Positions 60,636-64,000 of a stretch of DNA of 64,000 bases are shown piece after piece (positions within the stretch are counted from its first letter, which is position 1; each line of letters begins with the position of its first letter). The notes below the pieces were generated by a model, which saw nothing but the letters and a program-made list of their open reading frames with translations, was not told the origin of the DNA and did not search any database. The stretch spans positions 806,001 through 870,000 of the forward strand of contig NZ_SOBH01000001.1 of NCBI RefSeq assembly GCF_004365635.1. The letters run 5' to 3'. The stretch comes from Litoreibacter halocynthiae. GTDB taxonomy: Bacteria; Pseudomonadota; Alphaproteobacteria; Rhodobacterales; Rhodobacteraceae. The position numbers and the translations under genes are program-made.

Positions 60636-61649
60636 TCAAGTGCGGGCGCGGCGGCGCGTGATGCGCGGGGCGGGTCCGGCGCCATCTGTGCCGTCGCTCT
60701 CCGACGAGAAGCCACCGAGCTTTTCGGTGATTTGCTCAAGCGCCGGGCGATCACCACGCGGACGGGTTTCAAGGGCCGCGCGCATGCTGCGCAGATGATC
60801 TGGCGTCGTGCCACAGCATCCGCCGATGATTGTGGCGCCGGAATCGCGTGCAAGGCAGGCATAATCCGCCATCAACTCCGGGGTGCCATCATAATGAATG
60901 TGACCATCATGGTATTTCGGGATACCAGCGTTGCCTTTTGCGATGACAGGAATATTTGTCCCTTCAAAGCCAAGCACCGTGCGCAGCAAATCTGACGACC
61001 CGACACCACAGTTCGCACCAAAGGCCAGCGGTTTTTGCGCCAGTCGCCCTGCCAAAGCCGCCAGCCCAGCGGAGGTTAGGCCCATCATCGTGCGGCCAGC
61101 GGTGTCAAAGCTCATGGTGCCACACCATGGCATATCAGCGAGTTTCGCGGCCTCAGAGGCGGCTTTCAGTTCTTCGGGGGCAGAAATGGTTTCGGACCAC
61201 AGAACGTCAGCACCACCGGCCTTCAAGCCCTCGGCCTGTTCGTGAAACATCTCCACCGCACTTTCATGGGTCAGGGTTCCCATCGGCGCCATGATGTCGC
61301 CGGTCGGTCCCATCGATCCTGCGACGATAACGGTCCGCCCCGAGGCGTCTGCAACTTCGCGACCGATCTCAGCCGCCAAACGGTTGAGTTCAAAGACGCG
61401 ATCCTGTGCGTTGTGCAGCTTGAGGCGGGAGGCGTTGCCACCAAAGCTGTTGGTCAGGAACAGGTCAGAACCCGCTTCAACCGCATCGCTATACAGCCGA
61501 CGGATCCGGTCGGGGTGATCAACATTCCAAAGCTCCGGAGGTTCGCCCGCGCTAAGCCCCATGTTGAACAACTGGGTGCCGGTCGCCCCGTCTGCGAGGA
61601 GCCAGTCGCGCTCTGCAAGCAGGCGGCTAAGGGCGTCGGAATTGGTCAT
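60636..61649 (-). CDS. bmt: Homocysteine S-methyltransferase (betaine-homocysteine methyltransferase-like)
   Basis: 337 residues. Zinc enzyme of the homocysteine methyltransferase fold. Zinc cysteines in FGANCGVGSSD and IGGCCGTTPDHL; substrate motifs LLADGATGTQLFNMGL and FLTNSFGGN. This is the module that in MetH binds homocysteine. Next to the free corrinoid protein it probably completes a split B12-dependent methionine synthase; use of betaine as methyl donor, as the usual name suggests, is less likely here. The last 40 residues are a Gly/Arg-rich extension (ITRRRART) beyond the usual fold. Confidence 0.9.
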   Translation of the reverse strand: MTNSDALSRLLAERDWLLADGATGTQLFNMGLSAGEPPELWNVDHPDRIRRLYSDAVEAGSDLFLTNSFGGNASRLKLHNAQDRVFELNRLAAEIGREVADASGRTVIVAGSMGPTGDIMAPMGTLTHESAVEMFHEQAEGLKAGGADVLWSETISAPEELKAASEAAKLADMPWCGTMSFDTAGRTMMGLTSAGLAALAGRLAQKPLAFGANCGVGSSDLLRTVLGFEGTNIPVIAKGNAGIPKYHDGHIHYDGTPELMADYACLARDSGATIIGGCCGTTPDHLRSMRAALETRPRGDRPALEQITEKLGGFSSESDGTDGAGPAPRITRRRART

Positions 61650-61802
61650 TGGCTGGTCCTGTCCTGAATCGGAGTCCGTCAGAGAGCCTGATCACATGAG
61701 TTCCCAGATGAATCAAATTTATAATCATCATAATGATCATGAGTTAGGCCATGTACGAAGTCTGGTACTGGTCGCGTTTGCTAAACAGCAGCGCAGAGAA
61801 AC
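61650..61802. other. Upstream region of bmt with AT-rich palindromes
   Basis: Contains ATAATCATCATAATGATCAT and two related blocks, TGATCACATGAGTT (near 61690) and TGATCATGAGTTA (near 61735). The spacing suggests operator sites, but no known box or riboswitch was recognised. No gene is seen here. Confidence 0.3.
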
Positions 61803-61833
61803 AAAAAAGGCCGCCGGCAATGCTCCGGCGACC
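61803..61833 (-). terminator. Rho-independent terminator after the zeta-subunit gene
   Basis: On the minus strand GGTCGCCGG and CCGGCGGCC form a nine-pair stem (one G-U) around AGCATTG, followed by TTTTTT. Confidence 0.85.
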
Positions 61834-61859
61834 GTTATACGCACCTGTCGGAAGGTGTG

Positions 61860-62174
61860 TTAGGTTTCTGTCAACAGCTGGGATTTGGCTTCAGCCATCA
61901 ATTCCGCCATCTTCGCGCGAATGGTCGCTTCTGTGGCCTTATCGCCAAGATCGCCTGCAACTTTACGGTAAACATCTTCGTCGCCCGCCTCTTCGAAGTC
62001 GGCGCGAACCACTTCTTTGGCGTAGTCTGCAGCGTCGTCGCCGGACTTGCCCATCAAATCTGCGGCCCACAAGCCAAGAAGCTTGTTGCGGCGGGCTTCC
62101 GCTTTGAACTGCATTTCTGCGTCATGGGCGAATTTCGTTTCAAACGCATTCTCGCGGTCATCAAAGGTGGTCAT
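61860..62174 (-). CDS. F1-ATPase inhibitor subunit zeta (DUF1476)
   Basis: 104 residues. N-terminus MTTFDDRENAFETKFAHDAE and KAEARRNKLLGLWAADLMGK closely follow the Paracoccus zeta subunit as I remember it. The four-helix body continues to AKMAELMAEAKSQLL. In alphaproteobacteria the N-terminal segment blocks ATP hydrolysis by F1. Monocistronic with its own terminator, divergent from purC over 195 nt. Confidence 0.92.
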   Translation of the reverse strand: MTTFDDRENAFETKFAHDAEMQFKAEARRNKLLGLWAADLMGKSGDDAADYAKEVVRADFEEAGDEDVYRKVAGDLGDKATEATIRAKMAELMAEAKSQLLTET

Positions 62175-62369
62175 TTAAGGCTCCTGTGGATGTCTGTTAC
62201 TCTTGATATGCCCATGCTTTGGCGCTGACGCAAGGGGGTGGTGCCTTCGCGGGGTGATGTGACGCGGCTTGCATTGCTTGTCTGACCCGCGCGGGTGACG
62301 TATAGGCTCGGCTAACAACGGGATGCGAGTCCCGCACCCGCGCGGGACGCCGCGCCACAGGAGATGCTC

Positions 62370-63131
62370 ATGGCACGCCGAAAGAAGATCTACGAAGGCA
62401 AAGCTAAAACACTGTATGAAGGCCCTGAGCCCGGTACACTTGTCCAGTATTTCAAGGATGATGCAACGGCCAACAATGCTGAAAAGCATGGCATCATCGA
62501 GGGGAAGGGCGTGTTGAACAACCGCCTGAGCGAGTTCTTTATGACCGGCCTCGGCCATATCGGTGTCCCGACCCATTTCATCAAACGCCTCAACATGCGC
62601 GAGCAGTTGATCCGCGCCGTCGAAATCATTCCGCTGGAAGTGATCGTGCGCAACTACGCGGCAGGGTCCATGGCGAAGCGTCTGGGGATGGAAGAAGGCA
62701 CCATGCTGCCGCGTCCCATCGTCGAGTTTTCCTACAAGGACGACGCATTGGGCGATCCGCTGGTGCCGGAAGAATACATTATCGCTTTGGGATGGGCGAG
62801 CCAGCAGGATCTGGACGACATCGTAGCACTTGCCCTGCGGGTCAACGACTTCATGTCTGGTGTTATGTATGGCGTTGGCATCAAGCTGATCGACTTCAAA
62901 ATCGAGATTGGCCGACAGTTTGATGGCGACTTCCAACGCTTGATCGTCGCCGACGAGATCAGCCCCGACAGCTGTCGCTTGTGGGACATGGAAACGGGCC
63001 AGAAGCTCGATAAAGACGTGTTCCGCCGCGATCTTGGTAACCTGGCTGACGCATATACCGAAGTTGCTCGGCGCCTTGGGGTATTGCCAAATAACAATGC
63101 GCCATTGGGCAAGCCCACTCTGATTAACTAA
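62370..63131 (+). CDS. purC: Phosphoribosylaminoimidazole-succinocarboxamide synthase
   Basis: 253 residues. SAICAR synthetase, ATP-dependent joining of aspartate to CAIR. Motifs: [68 protein letters not shown] and [19 protein letters not shown] 62370 has AGGAG at good distance. The ATG six bases earlier is too close to it. Confidence 0.96.
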   Translation: MARRKKIYEGKAKTLYEGPEPGTLVQYFKDDATANNAEKHGIIEGKGVLNNRLSEFFMTGLGHIGVPTHFIKRLNMREQLIRAVEIIPLEVIVRNYAAGSMAKRLGMEEGTMLPRPIVEFSYKDDALGDPLVPEEYIIALGWASQQDLDDIVALALRVNDFMSGVMYGVGIKLIDFKIEIGRQFDGDFQRLIVADEISPDSCRLWDMETGQKLDKDVFRRDLGNLADAYTEVARRLGVLPNNNAPLGKPTLIN

Positions 63132-63144
63132 CGGATATCGCCCC

Positions 63145-63519
63145 GTGATTTTACGTTTGCTCAATTCCATCGTCGTGCGGTTTCGCAAGCCGTTGGAATT
63201 GGGTAGCCCGAAAGCCAACAAGCTGGTTCTGGCGCAAATTGCAGAACAAGGTGACGATGGCACGGAAGAGCGTCACGTCCGCCACTTTGCCTACCCCATG
63301 CGCGGCGCCGGCTCGGCCGGTCGCGACCAAGCCATCGAGCTGTTCGCCGAGGCTGGTTTAGACGTGGCTGAAACCCAGTACCGAGACGGTGTCATGGGTG
63401 AGCATTACGCGGCGGTGGCAAACGAAGAATTCGACCAATTAACCGACAGCCTGCGCGACGAGTTTGCCCGCATGGGCTGGGAATACGACGGCTGGGAATG
63501 CGCCGTTTTGAAAAGCTGA
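63145..63519 (+). CDS. RraB-like (regulator of ribonuclease E inhibitor) domain protein
   Basis: 124 residues. The C-terminal half DEFARMGWEYDGWECAVLKS and the HFAYPMRGAGSAGRDQAI core resemble the RraB domain, in which Trp-rich strands end the fold. The start is probably GTG 63145 (MILRLLNSIVVRFRKPLELG); no clear Shine-Dalgarno is seen, so the N-terminus is uncertain. It is sandwiched between purC and purS. Regulation of RNA decay is only suggested by homology. Confidence 0.75.
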   Translation: MILRLLNSIVVRFRKPLELGSPKANKLVLAQIAEQGDDGTEERHVRHFAYPMRGAGSAGRDQAIELFAEAGLDVAETQYRDGVMGEHYAAVANEEFDQLTDSLRDEFARMGWEYDGWECAVLKS

Positions 63520-63532
63520 GGGAGCAAAGATC

Positions 63533-63763
63533 ATGAAAGCACGCGTCCATATCATGTTGAAAAACGGGGTGCTCGATCCGCAAGGTGAGGCCGTGCGCCA
63601 CGCGCTTGGAACTCTGGGGTTCGACGGCGTAAACGGTGTGCGCCAAGGTAAGGTGATCGAGTTGGATCTGGCCGAGGGAACAACTGAGGCTTCGGTCAAG
63701 GACATGTGCGAAAAGCTTCTCGCAAATACAGTGATCGAAAGCTACACGATCGAGCTTACCTAA
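63533..63763 (+). CDS. purS: Phosphoribosylformylglycinamidine synthase subunit PurS
   Basis: 76 residues. KARVHIMLKNGVLDPQGEAV is the family start, and GFDGVNGVRQGKVIELDL and LLANTVIESYTIEL follow. PurS bridges PurL and PurQ in FGAM synthase. The TAA overlaps the next gene's ATG (TAATG). GGGAGC precedes its ATG. Confidence 0.94.
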   Translation: MKARVHIMLKNGVLDPQGEAVRHALGTLGFDGVNGVRQGKVIELDLAEGTTEASVKDMCEKLLANTVIESYTIELT

Positions 63764-64000
63764 TGCGTGCCGCCGTCCTTCGTGAATACAACGCTCCGCT
63801 GTCCATCGAGGACGTGGCAGAACCCGCTTGCCCTGAAGACGGCGTCGTTCTGAAGGTCATGGCGTGCGGGGTGTGCCGCTCCGACTGGCATGGTTGGACG
63901 GGAGAGCATCCTCGCGTAAAGCCGGGGCAAATCGGCGGTCACGAATATTGCGGTGAAGTCGTAGAGGCGGGGCCGTTGGCGACGCATAAGTTGGGCGACA
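63763..64000 (+). CDS. Zinc-dependent alcohol dehydrogenase, 3' end cut off by window edge
   Basis: First 79 codons only. MRAAVLREYNAPLSIEDVAE, CGVCRSDWHGWTGEHP (catalytic-zinc Cys) and GGHEYCGEVVEAG are the GroES-like start of the medium-chain zinc alcohol dehydrogenases. It overlaps purS by one base (TAATG), so it is probably read in the same transcript, although its function in purine synthesis is not expected. Substrate cannot be judged from this fragment. Confidence 0.85.
   Translation, partial: MRAAVLREYNAPLSIEDVAEPACPEDGVVLKVMACGVCRSDWHGWTGEHPRVKPGQIGGHEYCGEVVEAGPLATHKLGD

Noticed and set aside
59368-60639. 423-codon minus-strand reading frame
   Set aside because: Antisense to the radical SAM gene, which has the CxxxCxxC motif. 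No recognisable domain.
61650-61802. SAM or SAH riboswitch before bmt
   Set aside because: GCGCTGC appears on the minus strand upstream, but the remaining conserved segments of the SAH or SAM-II aptamers were not found by eye.
62175-63263. 362-codon minus-strand reading frame
   Set aside because: Antisense to purC and the RraB-like gene; no domain character.

Overview
The window is chromosomal DNA of a marine alphaproteobacterium of the order Rhodobacterales (Roseobacter-type). The assignment rests on gene content: a C4-pathway 5-aminolevulinate synthase with its Schiff-base lysine at residue 248, an alphaproteobacterial F1-ATPase inhibitor (zeta subunit, DUF1476), the cys operon carrying DUF2849 and DUF934, a stand-alone corrinoid protein beside a betaine-homocysteine-methyltransferase-like enzyme, and the lptF-lptG-lptD-surA-pdxA-rsmA operon. 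No insertion sequence, prophage, integrase or CRISPR array is visible. Almost everything is core genome. The main accessory-looking block is 33.4-49.6 kb.

Layout. 1-0.83 kb: 3' part of a secreted-looking or structural, extremely acidic Ala-rich repeat protein. 0.95-6.9 kb: assimilatory sulfate reduction operon on the minus strand (cysG, DUF2849, cysI, cysH, DUF934, then fpr) with a divergent Lrp/AsnC regulator. 7-15.6 kb: M20 peptidase, exported protein, hemA, RodZ-like protein, ispG, DUF1499, prfA-prmC. 15.8-26 kb: DUF4167 protein, the lipopolysaccharide-transport operon lptFG-lptD-surA-pdxA-rsmA (minus), and divergent pepA-holC. 26-32.9 kb: a membrane eukaryotic-type Ser/Thr kinase, a membrane-anchored retropepsin-like protease, MarC, quinone-reductase-like protein, ABC-F ATPase, ndk, TfoX-C protein.

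32.9-49.6 kb: a 34-codon ORF with a consensus sigma-70 promoter, then a 4194-residue exported protein made of about 28 DUF11-type repeats followed by a calcium-loop segment, an SdrD_B-like domain and an OmpA-like tail. Twelve bases later is an 1185-residue protein that looks like an outer-membrane beta-barrel. This pair is the best candidate for a poorly described system: a giant, probably disulfide- and calcium-stabilised surface fibre with its own outer-membrane partner.

49.6-64 kb: two metallo-beta-lactamase-fold hydrolases, an orphan EnvZ-like kinase, tRNA-Asn, a CAT-anticodon tRNA, purM-purN, rnd, a lipoprotein, sufE, and the DUF1638 / small membrane protein / corrinoid protein / bmt group. 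That group fits the split, cobalamin-dependent methionine synthase of roseobacters, with a PA0069-type radical SAM gene lying in the middle. Then come the zeta subunit and purC, an RraB-like gene and purS, and the 5' end of a zinc alcohol dehydrogenase at the right edge.

All calls come from reading the sequence and its translations. No database search was run. Start codons were chosen by Shine-Dalgarno spacing, gene overlap and remembered family N-termini.
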